A stretch of DNA of 64,000 nt from NCBI RefSeq assembly GCF_000368145.1, contig NZ_KB849283.1, positions 1,142,324-1,206,323 on the forward strand, read 5' to 3'. A program made the translations under genes and the position numbers. Shown in pieces: positions 9,750 to 17,819 of the stretch (the first letter of the stretch is position 1; each line of letters opens with the position of its first letter). The DNA is from Acinetobacter guillouiae CIP 63.46. Its GTDB lineage: Bacteria > Pseudomonadota > Gammaproteobacteria > Pseudomonadales > Moraxellaceae. The notes below the pieces were generated by a model. That model was not told the origin of the DNA and searched no databases. It was given only the letters and a program-made list of their open reading frames with translations.

Positions 9750-9765
9750 TGGCACGACTTTTGGA
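9750..9765 (+). promoter_or_regulatory. Sigma-54 (-24/-12) promoter of the mop operon
   Basis: TGGCACG (9750-9756), four bases, then TTGGA (9761-9765) matches the sigma-54 consensus TGGCACG-N4-TTGCA except for G in place of C in the -12 GC dinucleotide. It lies 78 bp upstream of the mopK start and downstream of the paired palindromes. This fits RpoN-dependent, MopR-activated transcription. Confidence 0.82.
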
Positions 9766-9842
9766 ATATCTAGAGTAAACCTAGCACATGAGCATGAAGC
9801 TCTACATCGAAATTGTTTTGATGTTGATAAAAGGATAAGCAC

Positions 9843-10133
9843 ATGATTGACGCTAAACAGCCTACCGCATTGGTCAAATATATCCGTATTACTGGTGAGC
9901 GGAATGCCAAATTTGTCGAGTTCGATTTTGCCATTCAAGACCCTACGCTTTTTGTGGAACTGATTCTCCCCCAACAGGCTTTCCAGCATTTTTGTGAAAT
10001 TAATCATGTCATTGAAATGACCGCAGAACAACAAGCTTGGAATGATGCGCAGGAAGATAAATGGCGTTATGGCATTGAACCGACTGTTTTAAATCATGCT
10101 CGCCAACATTCTGATCAAGATGATCAGACTTAA
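9843..10133 (+). CDS. mopK: Phenol hydroxylase assembly protein MopK (DmpK family)
   Basis: 96 residues, the usual size of the small first gene of multicomponent phenol hydroxylase operons. It contains the family pattern ALVKYIRITGERNAKFVEFD, and Phe/Glu-rich text such as FVELILPQQAFQHFC follows. DmpK-type proteins are not subunits of the active enzyme; they are thought to help iron loading or assembly of the oxygenase. A good AAAGGA site precedes the ATG. It is the first gene after the sigma-54 promoter, with 18 bp to mopL. Confidence 0.9.
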   Translation: MIDAKQPTALVKYIRITGERNAKFVEFDFAIQDPTLFVELILPQQAFQHFCEINHVIEMTAEQQAWNDAQEDKWRYGIEPTVLNHARQHSDQDDQT

Positions 10134-10151
10134 TTCTACAAGGAGAAGCTA

Positions 10152-11153
10152 ATGACTTTAGAAATTAAAACATCCAATTTGCAACCGATTCGTCAGACTT
10201 ATGCGTATATCGAACGCCGTTTTGGAGCCAAGCCCGCAACACGCTATCAAGAAGTCAGCTTTGATATTCAAGCTTCGACAAACTTTCACTATCGCCCCTT
10301 GTGGAAGCCAGACAAAACCTTAAATGATAAAACCCATACCGCTTTGCAAATGCAAGATTGGTATGCATTTAAAGACCCTCGCCAATTTTATTACGGTGCT
10401 TATGTGCAACATCGTGCACGTCTGCAAGATACCGCTGAAAGTCATTATGCTTTTTTTGAAAAACGTCAGTTGGTCAATAATCTCAGTGATGAAGTGAAAC
10501 AAAAAATCATCCAGTGTTTATTACCTTTTCGCTATGTCGAACAAACGGCCAACTTACATATGATGTCAGGCAGTGCCTATGGTTATGGCACCGTCATCAC
10601 CCAAGCATGTATTTTTGCAGCAATGGATCGTCTCGGTATGGCGCAATACATTTCACGTATTGGCTTAATCCTCGATGGCAATACAGGTGAATCATTACAG
10701 CAAGCCAAACACGCTTGGCTAAATGATGAAACTTGGCAACCCTTACGTAAACTTTGTGAACAAAGCCTAACCGAACAAGACTGGTTCAAACTTTACATTC
10801 TGCAAAATCTGTTGATTGACAGCATGTTACAAGAGCTGGTTTTTGGACAGCTGGATGAATGGCTGGTTGAAAATGGCGGGCGTGATATTGCCATTCTTAC
10901 TGAATTTATGAAGGACTGTTTAACTGATTTAGCGAAGTGGTCAGACAGTGTTTTAAAAACTGCTATTTCAGAATCTGAAGACAATAAAACCCTGATTCAA
11001 TCATGGATCACGGAATTACTACCCCAAGTTAAACAAGCATTTAGTGCTTGGGCACAAACCGCACTTACGGATTCTGGGATTGATTCAGGTCTAAATAAGA
11101 TCTCTGAACGTAGCAAAAAAACCGGCAACATTTTACTCGATTTAGCAGCATAA
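10152..11153 (+). CDS. mopL: Phenol hydroxylase oxygenase beta subunit MopL (P1)
   Basis: 333 residues, the size of the beta subunit (DmpL/TouE type) of soluble diiron monooxygenases. It begins TLEIKTSNLQPIRQTYAYIERRFG, typical of this subunit, and has the family block TANLHMMSGSAYGYGTVITQ about two-fifths of the way in. It shares the ferritin-like fold of the alpha subunit but lacks the metal-binding E..ExxH pairs, as expected. Its role is structural, forming the (alpha-beta-gamma)2 hydroxylase with MopN and MopO. The SD AAGGAG is well placed and 12 bp separate it from mopM. Confidence 0.94.
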   Translation: MTLEIKTSNLQPIRQTYAYIERRFGAKPATRYQEVSFDIQASTNFHYRPLWKPDKTLNDKTHTALQMQDWYAFKDPRQFYYGAYVQHRARLQDTAESHYAFFEKRQLVNNLSDEVKQKIIQCLLPFRYVEQTANLHMMSGSAYGYGTVITQACIFAAMDRLGMAQYISRIGLILDGNTGESLQQAKHAWLNDETWQPLRKLCEQSLTEQDWFKLYILQNLLIDSMLQELVFGQLDEWLVENGGRDIAILTEFMKDCLTDLAKWSDSVLKTAISESEDNKTLIQSWITELLPQVKQAFSAWAQTALTDSGIDSGLNKISERSKKTGNILLDLAA

Positions 11154-11165
11154 GGATTTGCCATC

Positions 11166-11435
11166 ATGACCTCTAAAGTTTATTTAGCATTGCAAGACAA
11201 TGACACCTCACGCTACATCATTGAAGCGATTGAACAGGACAATCCTGAAGCAACAATTCAATATCTTCCCGCGATGATTCGGGTCGAAAGCACTGGCGAG
11301 CTGGTGGTACGTGCAGAAACAGTATCAGAAAAACTTGGGCAAAACTGGGATATCCAAGAACTACAACTCAACATGATCACCTTGGGTGGCAATGTTGATG
11401 AAGATGATGACAGTTTTACCTTGAAGTGGAACTAG
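11166..11435 (+). CDS. mopM: Phenol hydroxylase regulatory (effector) protein MopM (P2)
   Basis: 89 residues, matching the cofactor-less coupling proteins DmpM/MmoB, which bind the oxygenase and tune diiron reactivity and electron transfer. Visible family features are VYLALQDNDTSRYIIEAI at the N-terminus, the central IQYLPAMIRVESTGELVV, and the acidic end NVDEDDDSFTLKWN. It carries no cysteines or metal-binding motif, as expected. It lies between mopL and mopN with a 66-bp gap before mopN, the order found in dmpKLMNOP and mphKLMNOP operons. Confidence 0.93.
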   Translation: MTSKVYLALQDNDTSRYIIEAIEQDNPEATIQYLPAMIRVESTGELVVRAETVSEKLGQNWDIQELQLNMITLGGNVDEDDDSFTLKWN

Positions 11436-11501
11436 CCGTACTTCCCCTAGATTTAAAGCATAAGTAGCAGGCAGCTGCATGTAAGTTAAAGGATGATCAA
11501 A

Positions 11502-13028
11502 ATGAATAGCCAAGCCAAAGTAAACAATAAAAAGCTCAATGCCAAAGAACGTTATCGGATACTCACCCGTGATCTAGATTGGGACTTTTCCTATGCAGAT
11601 CGTAAAGATGCCTTTCCGTATGAAGAGTTTGAAGGCATCAAAATTACCGACTGGTCGAAATGGGAAGATCCTTTCCGTTTAACCATGGATAACTATTGGA
11701 AATACCAAGCAGAAAAAGAAAAGAAGCTATATGCCATTTTTGATGCTTTTGCACAAAACAATGGGCAAATGAATGTTTCAAATGAACGTTATGTCAACGC
11801 GATTAAATTGTTTTTAACCGCGGTAACCCCGCTTGAGTATCAAGCGTACCAAGGGTATGCCCATGTTGGGCGTCAGTTCAGTGGCATTGGTGCACGTATC
11901 GCCTCGCAAATGCAATCCATTGATGAATTACGTCATGTACAAACCCAGATTCATGCGATGAGCCATTACAACAAGTTCTTTGATGGCTTCCAAGACTGGG
12001 CACATATGCATGACCGTGTCTGGTACTTGTCTGTACCTAAATCATTCTTTGAAGATGCACGTTCAGCGGGGCCTTTTGAGTTTTTATTGGCAATCAGCTT
12101 TGCCTTTGAATATGTCCTAACTAACTTATTGTTCGTTCCTTTCATGTCGGGAGCAGCTTACAACGGTGATATGGCAACCGTAACATTTGGCTTTAGTGCA
12201 CAATCAGACGAAGCACGCCACATGACGCTAGGACTGGAAATTGTAAAATTCTTACTGGAACAGCACGAAGATAATGTGCCAATCGTACAAGAATGGATTG
12301 ATAAATGGTTCTGGCGAGGAACTCGCCTGCTGTCCATCGTCGGCATGATGATGGATTACATGTTGCCAAATAAAGTCATGTCATGGAAAGAAGCTTGGGA
12401 AACTTTTTTTGAAGAAGCAGGTGGCGCTTTATTTAAAGACTTAAGTCGCTACGGGATTCGTATGCCGAAATATAGTGAAGTGATTAGCAAAGAGAAAGAA
12501 CATGTTTCGCATCAAGCATGGTGGATTTTCTATAACTTCGGTCATGCAGCAGGCTTCCATACGTGGATCCCAACAGATGAGGAAATGGATTGGCTCTCAG
12601 AAAAATACCCTGACACGTTTGATAAATACTACCGCCCACGTTGGGAACTTGCTCGAAAAATGGAAGCTGAAGGTAAACGCTTCTATAGCGCAGGTTTACC
12701 TCAATTGTGCCAAGTGTGCCAAATTCCAATGACCTTTACTGAAATGGATGGTGACCCAACACTATTTAGCTATCGTGATTCAATTTACAAAGATGAGCGT
12801 TATCACACTTGCTCTGATGGTTGTCATGACATTTTTGAACGCGAACCTGAGAAATACATCCAAGCGTGGTTGCCTGTACATCAAATTTTGCAGGGTAACT
12901 GTGGTGGTCCAGATTTAGAAAGTATTTTAAGGGATTACTACAACTTTAATGTCGGTGCAGACAATCTCGATATTGAAGGTTCACCTGACCAACAGCGCTG
13001 GAAAAAGTGGAAAGGCAACGCAGCTTAA
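11502..13028 (+). CDS. mopN: Phenol hydroxylase oxygenase alpha subunit MopN (P3), diiron
   Basis: 508 residues from ATG 11502. The in-frame ATG at 11493 overlaps the AAAGGA ribosome site itself, so the later start is preferred. This is the catalytic subunit that hydroxylates phenol to catechol with O2. All six diiron ligands can be read: E112 (LEYQAYQ), E142 and H145 (DELRH), E203 (AFEYVL), and E237 and H240 (SDEARH). The C-terminal part carries a YHS-like cysteine cluster (LCQVCQIP...HTCSDGCHDIF). Length and order agree with DmpN/MphN. Confidence 0.96.
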   Translation: MNSQAKVNNKKLNAKERYRILTRDLDWDFSYADRKDAFPYEEFEGIKITDWSKWEDPFRLTMDNYWKYQAEKEKKLYAIFDAFAQNNGQMNVSNERYVNAIKLFLTAVTPLEYQAYQGYAHVGRQFSGIGARIASQMQSIDELRHVQTQIHAMSHYNKFFDGFQDWAHMHDRVWYLSVPKSFFEDARSAGPFEFLLAISFAFEYVLTNLLFVPFMSGAAYNGDMATVTFGFSAQSDEARHMTLGLEIVKFLLEQHEDNVPIVQEWIDKWFWRGTRLLSIVGMMMDYMLPNKVMSWKEAWETFFEEAGGALFKDLSRYGIRMPKYSEVISKEKEHVSHQAWWIFYNFGHAAGFHTWIPTDEEMDWLSEKYPDTFDKYYRPRWELARKMEAEGKRFYSAGLPQLCQVCQIPMTFTEMDGDPTLFSYRDSIYKDERYHTCSDGCHDIFEREPEKYIQAWLPVHQILQGNCGGPDLESILRDYYNFNVGADNLDIEGSPDQQRWKKWKGNAA

Positions 13029-13122
13029 ACCCTCATCCAAAAATTAAAAAATAAGCAATGGATGTTGTCTAACTCGACAGCATCCGCTCAAGGATTTATT
13101 CAAAAGTTTAAGGAAATACACC

Positions 13123-13485
13123 ATGACTGTACAAGCGATTGTTGAAAAATATCAATTTGAACCACTAGATCTACAACAAAATTACGGCGAAAACATGTTG
13201 TTGTTTATTGGTTGGGATCATCACACCTTATTTTGTTCGGCACATGCTTTTGTGGTTTCACCAAAACAAAGTTTACAAGCCTTGATTGATGGGCAAATTC
13301 AGGCGGGTTTTGAGCAACATCCCGATTTTAAACATATTGATTGGTCTAAAGTTGAATTCCGTTTAAACCGCAATCTTTTACAGGCTGATTTTTCTAAGTC
13401 CCTAGAAGATTTGGGTTTTGATCATAAATCTCTCCTGCGCTTTGTAACGCCTGATTTAGCAGGTTACCAAGGCACACATGTTTAA
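13123..13485 (+). CDS. mopO: Phenol hydroxylase oxygenase gamma subunit MopO (P4)
   Basis: 120 residues, matching DmpO-type gamma subunits, the third polypeptide of the hydroxylase hexamer. It starts MTVQAIVEKYQFEPLDLQQNYG and contains the characteristic LFIGWDHHTLFCSAHAF stretch. No cofactor site is expected or seen. The 94-bp gap from mopN holds no hairpin strong enough to call a terminator, and a GGAAAT ribosome site precedes the ATG. It is followed by mopP after 11 bp with an AAGGAGA site. Confidence 0.93.
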   Translation: MTVQAIVEKYQFEPLDLQQNYGENMLLFIGWDHHTLFCSAHAFVVSPKQSLQALIDGQIQAGFEQHPDFKHIDWSKVEFRLNRNLLQADFSKSLEDLGFDHKSLLRFVTPDLAGYQGTHV

Positions 13486-13496
13486 GGAGAACCCAG

Positions 13497-14558
13497 ATGA
13501 GCTATCAAGTCACGATTGAACCAGCAGGAACCATCATTCAAGTTGAAGAGGATCAAACCATTTTAGATGCAGCATTGCGTCAAGGTGTTTGGTTGCCCTT
13601 TGCTTGCGGACATGGCACTTGTGGTACATGTAAAGTTCAAGTCACAGACGGCTTTTATGATGTAGGTGAAGCCTCACCTTTTGCGCTTATGGACATTGAA
13701 CGTGAAGAAAATAAAGTGTTGGCTTGTTGTTGCAAACCAGAATCTGACATGGTCATCGAAGCTGATGTGGATGAAGACGAGGATTTCTTAGGCTATTTAG
13801 TCCAAGACTACCAAGCTAAGGTTATTGAAATAACGGATTTATCGCCAACGATTAAAGGTGTCCGACTTCAACTTGATCGACCAATGCAGTTTCAAGCAGG
13901 CCAATACATCAATATCCAACTCCCAAATATTGAAGGAACCCGGGCATTTTCAATCGCCAATACACCGAGCGAAGCAAATCTGATCGAATTACATATTCGT
14001 AAAGTGCAAGGTGGTGCAGCAACACGCTATGTGCATGATGAACTGAGTGTTGGTGAAGAAATGGCGCTTTCAGGACCTTATGGACAATTTTTTGTGCGTA
14101 AGTCTGATCAGCAAAATGTCATTTTCATTGCAGGTGGTTCAGGGCTTTCAAGCCCTCAATCGATGATTCTGGATCTTTTAGAACACGGTGACACCCGTAT
14201 CATTTATTTGTTCCAAGGTGCACGGGATGTTGCTGAATTATATAACCGTGAAAAATTCGAACAGCTTGTCAAAGAATATCCAAATTTCAGATACATCCCT
14301 GCCTTAAATGCGCCTAAGCCAGAAGACCAATGGACAGGGTTTACAGGTTATGTACATGAAGCGGTTGCCAATTATTTTGAAAATAAATGCAGTGGGCACA
14401 AAGCATATTTATGTGGCCCGCCACCAATGATTGATGCCGCCATCTCCACCTTGATGCAAAGCCGTTTATTTGAAAAAGACATCCATACCGAACGCTTTTT
14501 AAGTGCTGCAGATGGTGCAAATGGGCAATCACGTTCGGCACTTTTTAGACACATCTAA
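13497..14558 (+). CDS. mopP: Phenol hydroxylase NADH reductase MopP (P5)
   Basis: 353 residues. The N-terminal plant-type [2Fe-2S] ferredoxin domain has C37, C42, C45 and C77 (FACGHGTCGTCKVQ and LACCC). It is followed by an FAD domain (RAFSIANTPSE, about 145-155) and an NAD(H) domain (FIAGGSGLSSPQSM, then YLCGPPPMIDA). It passes electrons from NADH through FAD and the iron-sulfur cluster to the MopN diiron site. Length and domain order are those of DmpP. It is the last phenol hydroxylase gene, and a strong stem-loop lies between it and catA. Confidence 0.95.
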   Translation: MSYQVTIEPAGTIIQVEEDQTILDAALRQGVWLPFACGHGTCGTCKVQVTDGFYDVGEASPFALMDIEREENKVLACCCKPESDMVIEADVDEDEDFLGYLVQDYQAKVIEITDLSPTIKGVRLQLDRPMQFQAGQYINIQLPNIEGTRAFSIANTPSEANLIELHIRKVQGGAATRYVHDELSVGEEMALSGPYGQFFVRKSDQQNVIFIAGGSGLSSPQSMILDLLEHGDTRIIYLFQGARDVAELYNREKFEQLVKEYPNFRYIPALNAPKPEDQWTGFTGYVHEAVANYFENKCSGHKAYLCGPPPMIDAAISTLMQSRLFEKDIHTERFLSAADGANGQSRSALFRHI

Positions 14559-14604
14559 AGTTGAGTGGTTGAACCCTTAAATTATCCAATATACCAACAC
14601 CAGT

Positions 14605-14637
14605 TTGAGTGATCTGCACCGATTCCAGATCACTCTC
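14605..14637 (+). other. Stem-loop between mopP and catA
   Basis: GAGTGATCTG (14607-14616) pairs perfectly with CAGATCACTC (14626-14635) across a 9-base loop. No T run follows, so a full intrinsic terminator is unlikely. It could mark an mRNA processing or stabilising site, or partial attenuation, setting the ratio of phenol hydroxylase to catechol dioxygenase. Confidence 0.65.
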
Positions 14638-14682
14638 AAGATACTCATGCCAAATACTCATATCAATCGAAGGAAGATGATG

Positions 14683-15603
14683 ATGAATAGACAACAAATC
14701 GATAGCCTCGTTCAGCAAATGAATGTCGCGACAGCAACAGGTGAAGTCAATCTGCGTGTTCAGCAAATCGTTGTTCGTTTACTTGGTGATTTATTCCAAG
14801 CCATTGAAGACTTAAATATGTCTCAAACCGAGCTTTGGAAAGGCTTAGAATATTTGACAGATGCAGGTCAAGCCAATGAACTGGGACTTTTGGCAGCAGG
14901 TCTCGGGCTAGAACATTACTTAGATTTACGTGCAGATGAAGCAGATGCTAAAGCCGGTATTACAGGTGGAACACCACGAACAATTGAAGGACCGCTTTAT
15001 GTTGCAGGTGCGCCTGAGTCCGTTGGCTTTGCTCGTATGGATGATGGCTCTGAATCTGCGCACGTCGATGCCTTAATCATTGAAGGCAATGTCACTGACA
15101 CTGCTGGACAGATTATTCCGAATGCAAAAGTAGAAATCTGGCATGCCAACAGTTTAGGCAACTATTCATTCTTTGATAAATCTCAGTCTGCATTTAATTT
15201 ACGCCGCAGTATTTTCACCGATACACAAGGTCAATATATTGCTCAAACCACCATGCCTGTCGGTTATGGCTGTCCACCTGAAGGTACAACACAAGCTTTA
15301 CTCAATTTATTGGGTCGACATGGTAACCGCCCTTCGCATGTTCACTACTTTGTCTCTGCGCCAGGTTATCGCAAACTGACCACCCAATTTAATATTGAAG
15401 GAGACAAATACCTTTGGGATGACTTTGCCTTTGCTACTCGTGATGGACTGATTGCTACTGCGCTGGATGTAACGGATCTCGCAAAAATTAAACAATACAA
15501 TTTAAATAAAGCCTTTAAACACATCAAATTTAATTTCCAATTGGTCCAAGACGCTGATCAAGTCCCCTCTACAGAGGTTGATCGTCGTCGAGTAGCCGCT
15601 TAG
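14683..15603 (+). CDS. catA: Catechol 1,2-dioxygenase
   Basis: 306 residues from ATG 14683, which is preceded by AAGGA at the right distance. ATGs at 14677 and 14680 are less well spaced, and an apparent start at 14605 lies inside the stem-loop. It is an intradiol enzyme with non-heme Fe(III): the ligands are read as Y161 (GNYSFF), Y195 (VGYGC), H219 and H221 (RPSHVHYF). The N-terminal helical linker (1-100) mediates dimerisation. It opens catechol made by MopKLMNOP to cis,cis-muconate (ortho route). Its place directly behind mopP couples ring hydroxylation and cleavage; no catB, catC or catM is in this window. This may be a second catA isozyme besides a chromosomal cat cluster, but that is inference. 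Confidence 0.95.
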   Translation: MNRQQIDSLVQQMNVATATGEVNLRVQQIVVRLLGDLFQAIEDLNMSQTELWKGLEYLTDAGQANELGLLAAGLGLEHYLDLRADEADAKAGITGGTPRTIEGPLYVAGAPESVGFARMDDGSESAHVDALIIEGNVTDTAGQIIPNAKVEIWHANSLGNYSFFDKSQSAFNLRRSIFTDTQGQYIAQTTMPVGYGCPPEGTTQALLNLLGRHGNRPSHVHYFVSAPGYRKLTTQFNIEGDKYLWDDFAFATRDGLIATALDVTDLAKIKQYNLNKAFKHIKFNFQLVQDADQVPSTEVDRRRVAA

Positions 15604-15677
15604 TCAACAATGTAGTGATGCTTAATCCGTTTAACTACAGCTAGCTGCAATAAAAATATCATTGAAAAGGATTTTCT

Positions 15678-16559
15678 ATGAAACAATTGATGTTCAAACT
15701 TTCAGTTCCATTGATGCTCGGTTTAACCAGTAGCATTGCCTGTGCCACAGAAAATGGGGCTGACTCATTTGCCCTCGGTGCCGAAGGTATGATGGCGGGC
15801 GCACTACCACCTGCTGGCGTGTATCTATTAAGCTATTATCAAAATTACCATGCCGGAAGTTTTGATAATGGCCCAGCGAATTTTCATTTAGATGTAAATG
15901 CCTTTATCCCCCGTTTGGTTTGGATGACAGAACAAAACTATCTCGGTGGTCAACTGGGTTTCTATGCCATACAGCCTATGGTTGATCTCAGATTATCTGC
16001 AGCGGGGATGTCAGACCATAACACTGCCTTAGGTGATTTAATGTTGGGGTCAATGTTAGGTTGGCATCAAGGAGATCACCACTGGATTGCTGCGATAGAA
16101 ACAGTACTCGCCACAGGTCAATATGATAAGGCCACAGCACAACAGCCTTTGGTCGCCAATATTGGCAAAAACTATAATACTGTTCGACCGATTTTTGCTT
16201 ACAGCTATGCGCCAAAAAATGGTTTAGATATTTCAACTAAAATTTCTTATAGCTTTAACACTGAAAATGATGATACCCAATACAAATCTGGGGAATATTT
16301 TGCTGGTGATTATAGTCTTGGATATAAACTTACTGATCAGGTTAAAGTGGCTGTTGAAGGCTACGCTTTTAAGCAAACCAAGTCAGATAAGCAACAGGGT
16401 GAAAATATTGCGATGCGTGGACAAGTTTTGGCAATTGGTCCTGCAATACAATATCAAGATAAAAACTGGTCAATTGAAGCAAAGTATTTAAAAGAAACTC
16501 ATGTTGAAAATCGCCCTGAAGGCCATACGAGTGTATTAAAATTTGTTTGGGCTTTTTAG
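15678..16559 (+). CDS. Outer-membrane protein, phenol MetA/SphA-like transporter family
   Basis: 293 residues with a Sec signal peptide (cleavage after about SSIACA, residue 23). Alternating beta strands follow and the protein ends in an aromatic residue (FVWAF), as outer-membrane barrels do. The early text EGMMAGALPPAGVYLLSYYQNY and the central TALGDLMLG block are typical of the Phenol_MetA_deg family found beside aromatic degradation operons. Such proteins are thought to let aromatic substrates through the outer membrane. It follows catA by 74 bp with an AAAAGGA site and ends at a strong terminator, so it is probably the last gene of the mop operon. Confidence 0.85.
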   Translation: MKQLMFKLSVPLMLGLTSSIACATENGADSFALGAEGMMAGALPPAGVYLLSYYQNYHAGSFDNGPANFHLDVNAFIPRLVWMTEQNYLGGQLGFYAIQPMVDLRLSAAGMSDHNTALGDLMLGSMLGWHQGDHHWIAAIETVLATGQYDKATAQQPLVANIGKNYNTVRPIFAYSYAPKNGLDISTKISYSFNTENDDTQYKSGEYFAGDYSLGYKLTDQVKVAVEGYAFKQTKSDKQQGENIAMRGQVLAIGPAIQYQDKNWSIEAKYLKETHVENRPEGHTSVLKFVWAF

Positions 16560-16641
16560 TGGCTATGCTTTGCACTTAGCTGTATTTTGTTTTTTGTGCT
16601 GATGCTCAAATGTAGTTGTTAAATCATACTCATAATCAGTC

Positions 16642-16674
16642 ATTAACGCCGAATGAAATTCATTCGGCGTTAAT
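16642..16674. terminator. Bidirectional intrinsic terminator between the mop and cnt operons
   Basis: A perfect 16-bp inverted repeat with a single-base loop is seen (ATTAACGCCGAATGAA and its complement), followed by T-rich sequence. It lies between the convergent ends of the phenol operon and cntB and can serve both directions. Confidence 0.88.
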
Positions 16675-16751
16675 TTAGAAACCGTCAATTCAGGTTAAAG
16701 TAAAACTGCAATATATCAACATAAATCACTTCAGTTTACGCCAATAATCAT

Positions 16752-17708
16752 TTATAAATCTAATACCAATCTTTTGCCTTTGGCACGAGATACACAGATC
16801 ATCATCGATTGTTGTGATGCCTTTTCATCATCACTCAAATACTGATCAAAGTGCTCTGCCTCACCGTCTAGAATTGCAGTTTCGCAGGTACCGCATACTC
16901 CTTCACGACACAAACACTCAACATCGATATTCAGTGCTTCAATCGCCTGTAAAATAGTTTGATTGCCCTGAACTTCGACTTGCTGATTGGATTTCGCCAA
17001 AACCACAGTAAATGCTTCACCATCTTCTGGTACGGTTGAAGCAAATTGTTCCCAATGAATATATTCATCTCGATAACGATGAAAATTACAACGATCAATC
17101 ACCGCATCAATCATTGGCTTTGGCCCACAGACATAAACGTGTGTGCCCTTTGGCTGTGCGGAAATTAATTGATCGAGGTCAAGGCATTTCCCATCTGAAT
17201 CGACATAACTAAAAATATGTTCAGCATGTTTTTGTTTGAGCTCTTGCAACAGTGCAGCATGCTCTGGCGAACGATAGGCATAATGCAATTCGTAATCTGC
17301 CCCACGTGCAGCCAACTCATCCATTTGCGGCACAAAAGGCGTAATCCCAATCCCACCCGCAATTAAAATATGTTTTGCGCCATTTTCAGCCAGTGGAAAT
17401 AAATTTTTAGGTTCTGAAATCAGAATTTCACAGCCTTCATTGCATTGCTCATGCATATAGACCGAGCCACCTTTACCTTCTACATCTTTGCGTACGCATA
17501 CTTGGTAAGTGCTAAGATCCTGAGCACAGCTCATCAGTGAATAGGCATTGGAAAGCTGATCATTCATTTTAACAATGATATGACTGCCTCCATTAAACTG
17601 AGGAAAATTTTGTCCATCCTGACGTTTAAATGTAAACCGTTTGATCAATGGTGTAAGTTGCTCTACCCCTGTGACCACTGATGCAAACATTTCATAATGA
17701 CTTGCCAT
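16752..17708 (-). CDS. cntB: Carnitine monooxygenase reductase subunit CntB
   Basis: 318 residues. The domain order is that of phthalate-dioxygenase-reductase-type enzymes: an FMN-binding barrel (about 1-105, AYSLMSCAQD), an NAD(H) domain (LIAGGIGITPFVPQM and YVCGPKPMIDA), and a C-terminal [2Fe-2S] ferredoxin with C267, C272, C275 and C305. It delivers electrons from NAD(P)H to CntA, which splits carnitine into trimethylamine and malic semialdehyde. It is the last gene of the leftward carnitine operon, 111 bp after the aldehyde dehydrogenase gene, and is separated from it by a stem-loop. A vanillate-demethylase-type reductase is the alternative, but the paired CntA makes carnitine far more likely. 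Confidence 0.92.
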   Translation of the reverse strand: MASHYEMFASVVTGVEQLTPLIKRFTFKRQDGQNFPQFNGGSHIIVKMNDQLSNAYSLMSCAQDLSTYQVCVRKDVEGKGGSVYMHEQCNEGCEILISEPKNLFPLAENGAKHILIAGGIGITPFVPQMDELAARGADYELHYAYRSPEHAALLQELKQKHAEHIFSYVDSDGKCLDLDQLISAQPKGTHVYVCGPKPMIDAVIDRCNFHRYRDEYIHWEQFASTVPEDGEAFTVVLAKSNQQVEVQGNQTILQAIEALNIDVECLCREGVCGTCETAILDGEAEHFDQYLSDDEKASQQSMMICVSRAKGKRLVLDL

Positions 17709-17776
17709 GTCTAAATCCTCTTTACCACATGTTGCTTTTTTAAGTACTTATTCAAGCGCTTTCTCATTGGAGGGCA

Positions 17777-17812
17777 GCGTGTTGGATGATCATCAATGAA
17801 TGTCCAACACGC
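17777..17812. other. Intercistronic stem-loop in the carnitine operon
   Basis: GCGTGTTGGA (17777-17786) pairs perfectly with TCCAACACGC (17803-17812) around a 16-base loop, immediately downstream of the aldehyde dehydrogenase stop on the minus strand. It lacks a T run on that strand, so it looks more like an mRNA 3'-end stabiliser or a partial attenuator than a full terminator. Confidence 0.6.
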
Positions 17813-17819
17813 CTTTATC

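Noticed and set aside
14605-14682. N-terminal extension of catA from an ATG at 14605
   Set aside because: The ATG lies inside the stem-loop and has no ribosome site. AAGGA sits correctly for ATG 14683, where the protein begins MNRQQID as in known CatA proteins.
16642-16674. Perfect palindrome considered as a regulator operator
   Set aside because: It lies between two convergent stops with a T-rich flank, which fits a bidirectional terminator better than an operator.
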